This document shows, piece after piece, positions 1 to 6,754 of a DNA stretch of 13,802 nt (within the stretch, counting starts at the first letter, position 1; each line of letters opens with the position of its first letter). The notes below the pieces were generated by a model. That model made no database searches, was not told the DNA's origin, and saw only the letters and a list, made by a program, of their open reading frames with translations. A program made the translations under genes and the position numbers. Source of the DNA: Thermoplasmata archaeon (GTDB lineage Archaea; Thermoplasmatota; Thermoplasmata; UBA184); NCBI GenBank assembly GCA_021827545.1, contig JAKAVH010000264.1, positions 1-13,802 on the forward strand. The letters are read 5' to 3'.

Positions 1-1382
1 TCCACCGGATCCTGCTCGAGGCCAACACGATCGCCACGATCGTCGAGCTCGACCCGATTACGCGGGAGGAACGCTCGGAGCTCTCCCGGCTATCGATCTT
101 CCCCGCCACCCACTTTTTGACGGTCGACGAACGCCTCCGCGGGATCCTCTCCGAGATCGTGAAGGAGCGGGACGCTCGCGTGCGGGAGCTCGAGCGCGCC
201 GAGAAGATCGTCGAGGCCCAGCGGCTGCGGGGCCGGGTCGACTACGACCTCGAGATGATCCGCGAGACGGGCTACTGCTCGGGGATCGAGAACTACGCCC
301 GGTTCTTCTCGGGACGGCGCCCGGGCGACCCCCCGTACACCCTGCTCGACTTCTTCCCGAAGGACTTCCTGGTCTTCCTCGACGAGTCCCACGTCACCGT
401 CCCACAGCTCCACGGCATGTACAAAGGGGACCGGAGCCGCAAGGACAACCTCGTCGAGTTCGGCTGGCGCCTCCCGTCGTGCCGGGACAATCGACCGCTC
501 AAGTTCCCCGAGTTCCTCGAGCACGTGCCGCAGTTGGTCTTCGTCTCCGCGACGCCGGGTCCGTTCGAGCGTCGGGCGTCGAAAGGGCTCGTCGAGCAGA
601 TCATCCGACCGACCGGCCTTGTCGACCCGCCGATCGAGATTCGCCCCCTCGAAGGACATATCGCGGACCTCGTGAAGGAGCTGCGCGCGTGCATCGAGCG
701 CGGGGACCGGGCCCTCGTCACGACCCTCACGAAGGCGACCAGCGAGGAGCTCGCGGACTACCTCACGCGGCTCGGGCTCAAGGTCCGCTACCTCCACTCC
801 GAGGTCGAGACGCTCAAGCGCGTGGAGATCCTCCGCGACCTCCGGCTCGGACGCTTCGACGTCCTGGTCGGGATCAACCTCTTGCGCGAAGGGCTCGACC
901 TGCCCGAGGTGAGCTTCGTCGCGATCCTGGACGCCGACAAGGAGGGCTATCTCCGCAGCGAGACGTCGATCGTGCAGACCGCCGGCCGGGCGAGCCGCAA
1001 CCTCTCGGGCAGGGTCGTCCTCTACGCCGACCGCACGACCGGCTCGATGCGGCGGGCGATCGACGAGATGGAGCGCCGTCGCGCGGCCCAACTGGCGTTC
1101 AACGCGGAGCACGGGATCGTCCCCGAAACGATCCGCAAGGAGGTCCGCTCGCTCCTCGCCGAAGGCGAAGCGGCGCCCTCCGGAGACCTCTCGGTCTCGG
1201 GACTCGGCCGACATTGGAAGGACCGCTTGCCGCTCTTGATCGCCAATCTGGAGGAGGAGATGCGGCTCGCCGCCGAGCGGCTCGAGTTCGAGGAGGCCGC
1301 GCGTATCCGCGACCGGATCCGCGAGGTTCGGCGGCGGGCCGACGACGCGCGGCCCCCGCGGGCCGCCGCGGGCACGCGGTGA
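1..1382 (+). CDS. uvrB: UvrABC excinuclease subunit B, 5'-truncated by the window edge
   Basis: UvrB is the DNA-damage verification helicase of bacterial-type nucleotide excision repair; it receives lesions from UvrA and recruits UvrC. The frame is open from base 3, giving 459 visible residues of the roughly 660 usual, so the N-terminal part with Walker A lies outside the window. Visible in order are the family stretch around YDLEMIRETGYCSGIENY, helicase motif II DESHVTVPQ (from base 381), SATPGPFE (motif III region), the C-terminal helicase lobe with GINLLREGLDLPE, and QTAGRASRN with the motif VI arginines. The end carries a UVR motif (LEEEMRLAAERLEFEEAARI), which in this family contacts UvrC. 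The stop is TGA at 1380-1382. Archaeal uvr genes are generally regarded as acquired from bacteria. The family call is very secure; only the start is missing. Confidence 0.97.
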   Translation, partial: HRILLEANTIATIVELDPITREERSELSRLSIFPATHFLTVDERLRGILSEIVKERDARVRELERAEKIVEAQRLRGRVDYDLEMIRETGYCSGIENYARFFSGRRPGDPPYTLLDFFPKDFLVFLDESHVTVPQLHGMYKGDRSRKDNLVEFGWRLPSCRDNRPLKFPEFLEHVPQLVFVSATPGPFERRASKGLVEQIIRPTGLVDPPIEIRPLEGHIADLVKELRACIERGDRALVTTLTKATSEELADYLTRLGLKVRYLHSEVETLKRVEILRDLRLGRFDVLVGINLLREGLDLPEVSFVAILDADKEGYLRSETSIVQTAGRASRNLSGRVVLYADRTTGSMRRAIDEMERRRAAQLAFNAEHGIVPETIRKEVRSLLAEGEAAPSGDLSVSGLGRHWKDRLPLLIANLEEEMRLAAERLEFEEAARIRDRIREVRRRADDARPPRAAAGTR

Positions 1383-1410
1383 CGCGCGACAACCCCGTTT
1401 GCGTGCCGGG

Positions 1411-1427
1411 ACAAAACTGTTGTATCC
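1411..1427 (+). promoter_or_regulatory. Possible TATA-like promoter of the winged-helix gene
   Basis: An A/T-richer patch (acaaaactgttgtatcc) stands out in very GC-rich surroundings, in the 65 bp between the uvrB stop and the ATG at 1448. Its distance fits an archaeal box A for a transcript starting at or close to that ATG. The match to the TATA consensus is weak, and read-through from uvrB is equally possible. Confidence 0.35.
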
Positions 1428-1447
1428 TCGTCCCCGCTGACCGGGGC

Positions 1448-2320
1448 ATGGCGTCCCACGGCGCCCCGCCCGCCGGGAGCGACGGCCTCATGTCGCTCCG
1501 TCGCGGGGGGACGATCACCGAGCTCCTTTTCCTCTACGAGTGCGCGACCACGGAGCCGATGCACCTGCGGCCGGTCGCGGCCCGTCTGGGTCTCACGGTC
1601 CAGGCCGTCTCCCACTCGTTCCGGCAGTTGCGTGGTCGCGGCCTCGTTGAGGTGCGCGACGGCCGCTACCGCCCCACCGTCACGGGGGTGGCCTGGCTGC
1701 ACGGGACGCTCGCCGCACTGAGCGACGACGTCCGCGACCGGGTCGCGAGGCTCCACGTCATCCGCTCCACGCGCGCGGTCGCCCTCGCCCCCCTCGCCTC
1801 CGGCGCCACCGTGTCGCTCGAGCTGCGGCACGGTCTCCTCTCCGCCCGGCCGGGGGGCGCGGGTCCGTCGCGTGGGACGGTCGTGGCGTCGGCCCGCGCC
1901 GGAGATCTCGTGGAGGTCGCGAACCTCGAGGGGATCGTTCCGCTCGCCCCGGCGACCGTCTCCGTGAGGACGATATCGGACGCCGACCTCGCCGACCCCG
2001 GGCTCGAGCGGCGCGTCCGGGCGGCCCTCCCTCCGCTCGATGAGCCGCTCGCGGCCGAGGGCCTCGAAGCGTACCACTGCCTCCGACGGGCGACCACTCG
2101 CCCCATCGAGCGGTTCGCGAGCGCGGCCGCGTGCCTGGACGCGGCCCGGCTCGGGGTGTCGAGCACGCTTTTCGTCCTCGAGCGGGACCTCCCCCGCCTC
2201 CTCGCGACGTTCGCGGTACCGAGCCCGCCGCCGCTGGACGTCCTACCGGTCGGCGCGGCCCGCCGCGCCCCCCGCCGCGCGGACGGGCTCCGCGCGGAGC
2301 GTCCCGCGCAGCGCCGGTAG
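1448..2320 (+). CDS. Winged-helix DNA-binding protein with conserved archaeal C-terminal domain
   Basis: A predicted archaeal transcription regulator of 290 residues from the ATG at 1448, or 276 from the ATG at 1490. The N-terminal third is a MarR-like winged helix: MHLRPVAARLGL then TVQAVSHSFRQLRGRGLVEV as recognition helix and wing, then VTGVAWLHGTL. The rest (TRAVALAPLASGATVSLELR, AGDLVEVANLEGIVPL, EGLEAYHCLRRATT, ARLGVSSTLFV) matches from memory a conserved archaeal C-terminal domain of unknown function, possibly the one catalogued as DUF7839; this was not checked. The resemblance to riboflavin-kinase-fused HTH proteins is only in the HTH. A TATA-like patch near 1411-1427 would make the 1448 start leaderless. 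The 1490 start has GGGAG at 1475-1479, a rather long ten bases before it. The last 78 bp overlap btuD antisense. Target genes are unknown. Confidence 0.8.
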   Translation: MASHGAPPAGSDGLMSLRRGGTITELLFLYECATTEPMHLRPVAARLGLTVQAVSHSFRQLRGRGLVEVRDGRYRPTVTGVAWLHGTLAALSDDVRDRVARLHVIRSTRAVALAPLASGATVSLELRHGLLSARPGGAGPSRGTVVASARAGDLVEVANLEGIVPLAPATVSVRTISDADLADPGLERRVRAALPPLDEPLAAEGLEAYHCLRRATTRPIERFASAAACLDAARLGVSSTLFVLERDLPRLLATFAVPSPPPLDVLPVGAARRAPRRADGLRAERPAQRR

Positions 2321-3577
2321 CAGCGTCGGGAGGTCCGCGACCTCCCGCGCTCCGCGCTCGAGGAGGGCCGCGTACGCGCGGGTCGCGTCCCCGCCCGCGA
2401 AATCACGCTCGGCGATCGGGGGTCGGCTCACGAGGAAGACGGGCGTCCCGCTCGCGAACGGGCCCACGTCCCACAGGTTGTCGACGTTCGACGGCCCGAC
2501 CGCGAAGGGGGCCACGACGATCACCCGCGCGTTCTCGAGCAGCCGACGATGGCGCTCACGGGTCGACGGCGAGAGCGGTGAGAACGGTCCCTCGATCGCG
2601 GAGGCGAGCCCGAGGGCTTCCGCCGTCTCGGTATCGGAGTCGAGCAGGTGGAGGGCCCCCGCGGTCACGATGAACCCCTCATCGGCCAGGGCCCGGAGGA
2701 TCGGCCGGGCCGCGCCCCCGCCGCCGACGACGTGCACGGGGCCCGCGGCGGGGGCCGTCCGGTCCCGGGAGACCTCCGTGAGGAGGTGGCGCGGAACGAG
2801 GTAGGGGACCCCGGAGCGCGCCTCCCGGTGGAGGTCGGCGCTGACCCCCCAGACCCGCGCGAGCAGTTCCTCGGAAAGGACCGATGCCGCGGGACCGTCG
2901 GCCGCCACGCGGCCGTGCGAGAGGACCACGATACGGTCGGCGAACCGGGCGGCGAGGTTCAGGTCGTGCAGCGCGGCGACCACGGTCACCCGCCGCTCTC
3001 GCGCCAGCGCCCGGACCCGGTCGAGGATATCGAGCTGGTGAGCGATGTCGAGGTGCGCGGTCGGCTCGTCGAGCAGGAGGACGGGGGTGGCCTGCACCAG
3101 CGCTCGCGCGAGCGTGGCCCGCTGACGCTCCCCGCCGCTGATCGAGAGGAGGCCGTCGGATTCGCGGCCCGCGAGCCCGACGCTTCCGAGGATCGATCGG
3201 GCGAGGGCGACCTCGCCCGGCCGGTCTCCTTCGAGGGTCCGGTGGTGGGCGTAGCGCCCGTAGAGGACGTAATCGAGGATCGGCACGTCCTCGCGGGCCG
3301 GCTCGTCCTGGGGGACCCAAGCGACCCGGCGGGCCCGCTCGCGGACCGACAGGTCCCCGACGGTCTCCCCGAGAAGCTCGACCTGCCCGCGCGTGGGCGC
3401 GAGGAATCCGAGGACGAGACGGAGGAGCGTCGTCTTGCCCGAGCCGTTCGGGCCGGTGAGGGCGAGGAACTCCCCCTCCGCGACGGTCAGAGAAACGTCG
3501 GTGAGGGCGGGCCGGCTCCCGTACGCGGCGCTCGCCGCGTCCAGGCGGACGGCGGGCGCGAGCGACGGCCCGGTCAC
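2243..3577 (-). CDS. btuD: Corrinoid-type ABC importer ATPase with extra C-terminal domain
   Basis: The ATPase that drives the BtuCD-type importer from the cytoplasmic face; 444 residues from a GTG at 3577. Residues 1-260 are a FecE/BtuD-class nucleotide-binding domain: Walker A GPNGSGKTT (42-50), Q-loop Gln90, signature ISGGERQRA (146-154), Walker B LLLDEP (167-172), D-loop HLD (175-177) and switch His205 in AALHD. The signature has Ile in place of the usual Leu. BtuD is normally about 250-260 residues; here about 160 more follow from residue 281, beginning VHVVGGGGAARPILRAL, with a glycine-rich Rossmann-like start. Long C-terminal extensions of this kind occur in other archaeal BtuD-like proteins, and their role is not known to me. 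The GTG overlaps the btuC stop (GTGA), implying translational coupling. The 3' end overlaps the convergent winged-helix gene. Cobalamin is the likely cargo, but heme or siderophore importers share this architecture. Confidence 0.9.
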   Translation of the reverse strand: MTGPSLAPAVRLDAASAAYGSRPALTDVSLTVAEGEFLALTGPNGSGKTTLLRLVLGFLAPTRGQVELLGETVGDLSVRERARRVAWVPQDEPAREDVPILDYVLYGRYAHHRTLEGDRPGEVALARSILGSVGLAGRESDGLLSISGGERQRATLARALVQATPVLLLDEPTAHLDIAHQLDILDRVRALARERRVTVVAALHDLNLAARFADRIVVLSHGRVAADGPAASVLSEELLARVWGVSADLHREARSGVPYLVPRHLLTEVSRDRTAPAAGPVHVVGGGGAARPILRALADEGFIVTAGALHLLDSDTETAEALGLASAIEGPFSPLSPSTRERHRRLLENARVIVVAPFAVGPSNVDNLWDVGPFASGTPVFLVSRPPIAERDFAGGDATRAYAALLERGAREVADLPTLLPALRGTLRAEPVRAAGGAAGRADR

Positions 3578-4683
3578 GAGACCCCCATCGCCGCCGCCCG
3601 TCGGTGCCGGAGGAGGAGGAACAGGAAGAACGGAACACCGGCGAACGCGGTGAAGATCCCGAGGGGGAGATAGGACGACGGGAACGCGACGACGCTGGCG
3701 TCGTTCGCGCCGAGCAAGAGGAGGGCGCCGACCGCCGCCGAACCGGGCAGCACGAGGCGGTAGTCCGAGCCCGCGAGCCGACGCACGATGTGGGGAGAGA
3801 CGAGGCCGACGAACCCGATGATCCCAGTGAACGCGACCGCGACGGCCGTCAGGAGGGAGGCCAGAAGGATCACCCGGAGCCGGACCCGGGGGACGTCGAC
3901 CCCGGCGCTCTGAGCGACATCGGGACCGAGCTGGAGGAGGTTCAGTTCCCGGCCGTACAGGCAGAGAAGGGTTCCGACCGCGACCACTCCTCCGAGGGCG
4001 ATCCCGTCGACCGTCCACGAGGCGAGCGCGAGCCCGCCGAGGAGCCAGAACGTGAGCTGCTCGGCACCGAAGGGATTGCCGAGCAGGACCAGCGACAGGA
4101 CGGCCGACAGCAGGTTGGCGACCGCCACACCCGAAAGGAGGACCGTTTCGACCGAGCTCTGTCGCCCTCGTGCGATCCCGAAGATGAGGAGTCCCGTGCC
4201 GACCGAGCCGAGGAACGCGAACGCGGGCAGGTAGAGGTCGGCCTGGGCCTCGCCGAACCGGTAGACGTACAGGATCGCCGCGCCGAGCGTCCCGCCGCTC
4301 GAGATCCCGAGCAGGAACGGGTCCGCGAGCGGGTTGCGAAAGACCCCCTGGAGCGCGCCACCGGACACGCCGAGGGCCGCGCCGACGATCGCGGCGAGGA
4401 GCACCTCGGGGAGGGCGATGTTGAGGACGATGAACGTGGCCCCGAAACATCCCGACGGCCCGAGCGCGGCCCCGGCGCACGGATCCGGTGCCAGCCGGCC
4501 CCCGCTCAGGGCGTGGACGAGGATGGCGAGCGACGTGGCGAGCGGTATGGGGTAGGGGCGCAACAGGACGGATTCCAGGACGACGGAGAGGATCACCGTC
4601 CCGATGCCGGCGACGACCAGAGCGACGAGGCGGGGGCGCCGCCGGGACGATCGTAGCGGCGGCGCGACGTCGGGGACGCCCAC
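3574..4683 (-). CDS. btuC: Corrinoid-type ABC importer permease (FecCD/BtuC family)
   Basis: The membrane channel of the importer; 369 residues from a GTG at 4683. After a basic N-terminus the protein is almost entirely hydrophobic helices, consistent with about ten transmembrane segments. The family hallmark SGGALQGVFRNPLADPFLLG is followed by ISSGGTLGA. GIIGFVGLVSPHIVRR near the C-terminal third is the cytoplasmic coupling segment of FecCD permeases that docks on the ATPase. Length is close to the usual 330-360. The GTG gives a 26-base gap to btuF. A CTG at 4713 overlapping the btuF stop is in frame but is a rare initiator. The small loop CAGAALGPSGC before the second predicted helix holds a cysteine pair, possibly an extracellular disulfide. 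The stop overlaps the btuD start. Confidence 0.9.
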   Translation of the reverse strand: MGVPDVAPPLRSSRRRPRLVALVVAGIGTVILSVVLESVLLRPYPIPLATSLAILVHALSGGRLAPDPCAGAALGPSGCFGATFIVLNIALPEVLLAAIVGAALGVSGGALQGVFRNPLADPFLLGISSGGTLGAAILYVYRFGEAQADLYLPAFAFLGSVGTGLLIFGIARGRQSSVETVLLSGVAVANLLSAVLSLVLLGNPFGAEQLTFWLLGGLALASWTVDGIALGGVVAVGTLLCLYGRELNLLQLGPDVAQSAGVDVPRVRLRVILLASLLTAVAVAFTGIIGFVGLVSPHIVRRLAGSDYRLVLPGSAAVGALLLLGANDASVVAFPSSYLPLGIFTAFAGVPFFLFLLLRHRRAAAMGVS

Positions 4684-4709
4684 GAAACCTGAGGACTTCC
4701 CGGCCTCGG

Positions 4710-5720
4710 TCAGCCCGTGATCGGATGGAAGAGGTCGAGCAGCGCCGGGACCCCGTACAGGATCATCGTGGGATCGGGCTCCGTGATCCAGTTCGCATCG
4801 ATCCCCGATAGGTTCCCGTGGGCGACGGCGGAGAAGCTCGACCAGTCGGGTCCCGCCGCGTACGCACTCTCGTTGAGCCCGTACCCGACGCCGTAGACAA
4901 TCCAAGTCGGATCCCCCGACAGCACCTGCGCGCCCGTCAGTTCGGGGTACGAGAGCGGCGCGCTCGCCCCGAGTCCTACGGCCCCCGTGATCTCGAGCAG
5001 GGATTCTCCGAACGTCCCCGGCCCGAACGTCCAGTAACCGTTCGCGTCGACCGAGTAGGTGAGCAGCACGGTCGGAAAGCTCGTGGCGCTCGCGCTCACG
5101 TTGGTGGCATTGTAAAGCTCGCTCGCGAGGAGCGCGTTGAGGGCGTCCGCCGGACCGGTGGCCCCGAAGATCTCGCCGAGAAGGAGGTCGTCCACCAGTA
5201 TCCCGCTCAGCGTAGGGGGTTGGAGCATCACGACCGGCACGTGCAGCTGGCTCGTGATCAGCTCGACATCGGCGATCGAGACGATCGTCGACGCGAGGAC
5301 CAGCTGGGGCGCGAGGTCTACCAGCATCGACGGAACGAACGTAGGACCGACCTGCACGCACATCGTCGGGGTCAGGTTCCAGAGGGCGATCTGGTCGGTC
5401 GAGTAATCGTCCGATAGGCCGCCGAGGCTCGTCGCGTAGCAGTCGACGCCGACGACGTGGCCGCGCAGTCCGAGCCGGAACACTTCGTCCATGATGCTCG
5501 GGCCGAGGACGACCACGCGGGCGGGGTCCGCGGGAACCTGGACCGTCCGGCCGAGGTCGTCCGTCACGGTGACCGCCGTACCGACGGACGTCGACCGGGC
5601 CGGTGCGACGAAGACGGCGGTCAGGGCAATCCCGAGGCTGGCGGCGATCAGGACGCTCGCGATCACCCAGGCCAGGGGGACGGTCCGGCGGGGGATCTCC
5701 GACGGGGGACTCAACTGCAT
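4710..5720 (-). CDS. btuF: Corrinoid-type ABC importer substrate-binding protein, membrane-anchored
   Basis: The extracytoplasmic receptor that would deliver substrate to BtuC; 336 residues. One hydrophobic helix at about residues 15-38 (PLAWVIASVLIAASLGIALT) follows a short charged N-terminus. No lipobox cysteine follows, so it looks like an uncleaved signal anchor rather than a lipoprotein. The mature part opens with TVTDDLGRTVQVPADPARVVVLGPSIMDEVFRLGL, a typical type III periplasmic-binding-protein start. VGVDCYATSLGGL and LAPQLVLASTIVSIADVE are the corresponding later elements. Several N-x-S/T sequons (for example LYNATNVSA) suggest surface glycosylation. It is first in the operon and preceded by a good TATA box. 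Family placement is firm; the ligand cannot be read from the sequence, though corrinoid is most likely given archaeal BtuFCD systems. Confidence 0.87.
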   Translation of the reverse strand: MQLSPPSEIPRRTVPLAWVIASVLIAASLGIALTAVFVAPARSTSVGTAVTVTDDLGRTVQVPADPARVVVLGPSIMDEVFRLGLRGHVVGVDCYATSLGGLSDDYSTDQIALWNLTPTMCVQVGPTFVPSMLVDLAPQLVLASTIVSIADVELITSQLHVPVVMLQPPTLSGILVDDLLLGEIFGATGPADALNALLASELYNATNVSASATSFPTVLLTYSVDANGYWTFGPGTFGESLLEITGAVGLGASAPLSYPELTGAQVLSGDPTWIVYGVGYGLNESAYAAGPDWSSFSAVAHGNLSGIDANWITEPDPTMILYGVPALLDLFHPITG

Positions 5721-5744
5721 TGGATTCTGGACAAATCGACTTTA

Positions 5745-5753
5745 CCATAAAGG
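5745..5753 (-). promoter_or_regulatory. TATA box for the btuFCD operon, leaderless start
   Basis: On the minus strand CCTTTATGG reads as an archaeal box A, in a rare A/T island between GC-rich flanks. The TTTATGG core lies 25-31 bases before the btuF ATG, the spacing that places transcription start at or next to the start codon. No Shine-Dalgarno is visible (CCAGAATCCA precedes the ATG), which agrees with a leaderless mRNA. There is no room for a cobalamin riboswitch in the transcript. Confidence 0.65.
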
Positions 5754-5833
5754 TTGCGGCGGCGCTGCGGGTGGCCTGCGGCCGTCCGGTCGCGCGAACC
5801 CCGCTCCGCGGGCCTGCACAACAAACGATATCT

Positions 5834-5852
5834 CCCCCGGCGCGCCCGGGGG
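5834..5852. repeat. GC inverted repeat just before tRNA-Trp
   Basis: A perfect 7-bp stem, CCCCCGG at 5834-5840 with CCGGGGG at 5846-5852, has a five-base loop CGCGC and is followed by TTCT. It ends eight bases before the mature tRNA 5' end. A TATA-like GATATC at 5827-5832 overlaps its left side in the right place for a tRNA promoter. It could be a leader structure or simple GC-rich self-complementarity. Confidence 0.45.
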
Positions 5853-5860
5853 TTCTCGGT

Positions 5861-6021
5861 GGGAGCATAGGCTAATCTGGCAGACCAGCGGGCTCCAGTC
5901 AGGGAGTCGCACGCGACCCCCTGGGATTAGGGTCTGCGGAGGGGCGCCTCGCGCCCCGATGACGAGTGACTGGAGCGCGCGGAGAGACCCGCATATCGGG
6001 GTTCAAATCCCCGTGCTCCCA
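5861..6021 (+). tRNA. trnW: tRNA-Trp (CCA anticodon) with an intron
   Basis: A full cloverleaf forms once an internal intron is removed. Acceptor GGGAGCA (5861-5867) pairs with TGCTCCC (6014-6020), and the discriminator is A6021. Anticodon stem GCGGG (5888-5892) pairs with CCCGC (5988-5992), with loop C-T-CCA-G then A; the anticodon CCA is 5895-5897. The variable loop is ATAT. The T arm is CGGGG-TTCAAAT-CCCCG (5997-6013). A15 can form a Levitt pair with T48, and the GG of the D loop is present. The D stem (5870-5873 with 5883-5886) has two G-C pairs, a C12-A23 mismatch and a T13-G22 wobble. No 3' CCA is encoded. tRNA-Trp is a classic intron carrier in euryarchaea. The gene lies alone between btuF, which diverges from it, and a convergent small gene. 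Confidence 0.93.
5899..5986 (+). other. 88-nt archaeal tRNA intron with bulge-helix-bulge splice sites
   Basis: The intron sits after position 37, the canonical archaeal site. Bases CTCC (5893-5896) pair with GGAG (5981-5984) as the central 4-bp helix. It is flanked by the 3-nt bulges AGT (5897-5899) and AGA (5985-5987); the splicing endonuclease would cut after the second base of each, leaving G37 joined to A38. The third helix next to the 5' bulge is not formed with the 3' intron side, so this is closer to a relaxed bulge-helix-loop. Inside the intron, CAGGGAGTCG (5900-5909) folds back on CGACCCCCTG (5914-5923) with one A-C mismatch, and GGGGCGC (5941-5947) on GCGCCCC (5951-5957). A box-C-like ATGACGA occurs at 5959-5965, but no CTGA box D is present. 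Confidence 0.85.
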
Positions 6022-6150
6022 TCTTTCCCGGTGGCGGGTCGCGCCCCAAAGACGGCGGCGTTCTCGAATTCCCTGCAGGGTAGGCGGTCCGGCACGGGCT
6101 CTCTTCGAGCCGGCGCAGCTCCCCCCGCAGTCCGGCCTTCCGCCGATCGA
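6022..6150. other. Intergenic region between tRNA-Trp and the small secreted-protein gene
   Basis: No gene is seen. It contains a 10-bp perfect palindrome CCCTGCAGGG (6071-6080) and a short hairpin GGCTC-TCTTC-GAGCC near 6098-6112. The only T-rich stretch after the tRNA is TCTTT, so a tRNA terminator is not convincing. Confidence 0.4.
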
Positions 6151-6540
6151 TCAGAGGGCTAGAAGGGGACCCGTGTAGCTTCCCGAGACGTCGGCCGGCA
6201 CGCACGGTGTCGATCCCGGACAGGAGGCCCCGAACTCGTAGACGCCTCCGAGAGAAGCGAACGCGCCGAGCCCTTGGGTTCCGTTGGCCTGGTAGGCGAC
6301 TTGGTTGGCCGAGCAGCTCACGACGAAGAAGTAGACCGGTGATGGGGCCGACCAGCGGAAGCTTACGGTCGTGCCCCCGGTGGTATCGATGCCGGTGCAG
6401 GTCGTCGCGAGATCATAGATTGCCGCTTCGTGCAGCGAGAAGTGCTGGGGCACCGGCACGGTGATCGAGGCGAGGAAGGCGGCGAGCGCGGCCCCGACCG
6501 AGACACCCGCGACCATCAGCCCGCGCGTCCTCTGCCGCAT
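6151..6540 (-). CDS. Small membrane-anchored secreted protein, function unknown
   Basis: 129 residues from an ATG at 6540. After a basic MRQRTR start, residues about 8-28 form a hydrophobic helix (GLMVAGVSVGAALAAFLASI), a signal anchor or signal peptide. The rest is a beta-rich extracytoplasmic domain with four cysteines: TTCTG, VVSCSAN, GASCPG and PCVPAD. These could form two disulfides. GGVYEFGASCPG and the C-terminal DVSGSYTGPLLAL look like the end of a small beta-sandwich. I do not recognise a named family. A TATA-like box lies about 37-41 bases before the start. The gene is divergent from the PKD/copper-protein cluster and convergent with tRNA-Trp. Composition and codon use match the neighbours. 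Confidence 0.75.
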   Translation of the reverse strand: MRQRTRGLMVAGVSVGAALAAFLASITVPVPQHFSLHEAAIYDLATTCTGIDTTGGTTVSFRWSAPSPVYFFVVSCSANQVAYQANGTQGLGAFASLGGVYEFGASCPGSTPCVPADVSGSYTGPLLAL

Positions 6541-6754
6541 GACCGCCGTGCGCGATCGCGCGATGCGTCCCGTCCGTTTAAGGACGGCTCGAGGACGAGC
6601 CGATCGGGGGTCGTTGGCGCGGGCTCCTTCGGCGACCGACGCCGAGGACTCGGACGGCGGGCGGTGGGGTCACCGCGAACGAGCGGGCCATGCGCCAAAG
6701 GTTTCGGAGTTCGCACCAAAACGCAGGTGTAGTCGCTCCTCGCCAGAAGGGGCG
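6541..6754. other. Divergent intergenic region
   Basis: This 214-base gap separates two outward-facing genes. The left part holds the TATA-like box of the minus-strand gene. For the plus-strand gene only weak A/T patches are seen (ccaaaggttt near 6695-6704 and accaaaacg near 6715-6723), so its promoter is not clear. No RNA gene is seen. Confidence 0.4.
6577..6582 (-). promoter_or_regulatory. TATA-like box for the small secreted-protein gene
   Basis: Minus-strand CTTAAA inside CCTTAAACGG lies 37-42 bases before the ATG at 6540, in a GC-rich region. This would put transcription start roughly ten bases before the start codon. Confidence 0.5.

Noticed and set aside
90..1214. Long minus-strand open frame opposite uvrB
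   Set aside because: It mirrors the codon pattern of uvrB in GC-rich DNA, is rich in Arg/Glu/Asp/Pro and shows no domain.
1448..2320. CTP-dependent riboflavin kinase (RibK) fused to an HTH
   Set aside because: The HTH fits, but the kinase domain's glycine-rich sequence is not present; the C-terminal part matches a different archaeal domain.
3604..4656. Plus-strand frame opposite btuC rich in Glu and Arg
   Set aside because: It is antisense to a clear FecCD permease with a low-complexity charged product typical of shadow frames.
5899..5986. Box C/D guide RNA inside the tRNA-Trp intron
   Set aside because: Only one box-C-like ATGACGA was found. No CTGA box D or second pair is visible, so it is not annotated as a guide.
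6071..6080. CCCTGCAGGG palindrome as an operator or attachment site
   Set aside because: It is a single short palindrome in GC-rich DNA, with no repeat copy or nearby integrase.
6461..6754. Longer N-terminus for the CuA-PKD protein
   Set aside because: It would overlap the divergent gene by about 80 bp and its promoter, and adds an Arg-rich tail before the signal anchor. The ATG at 6755 has a plausible ribosome site.
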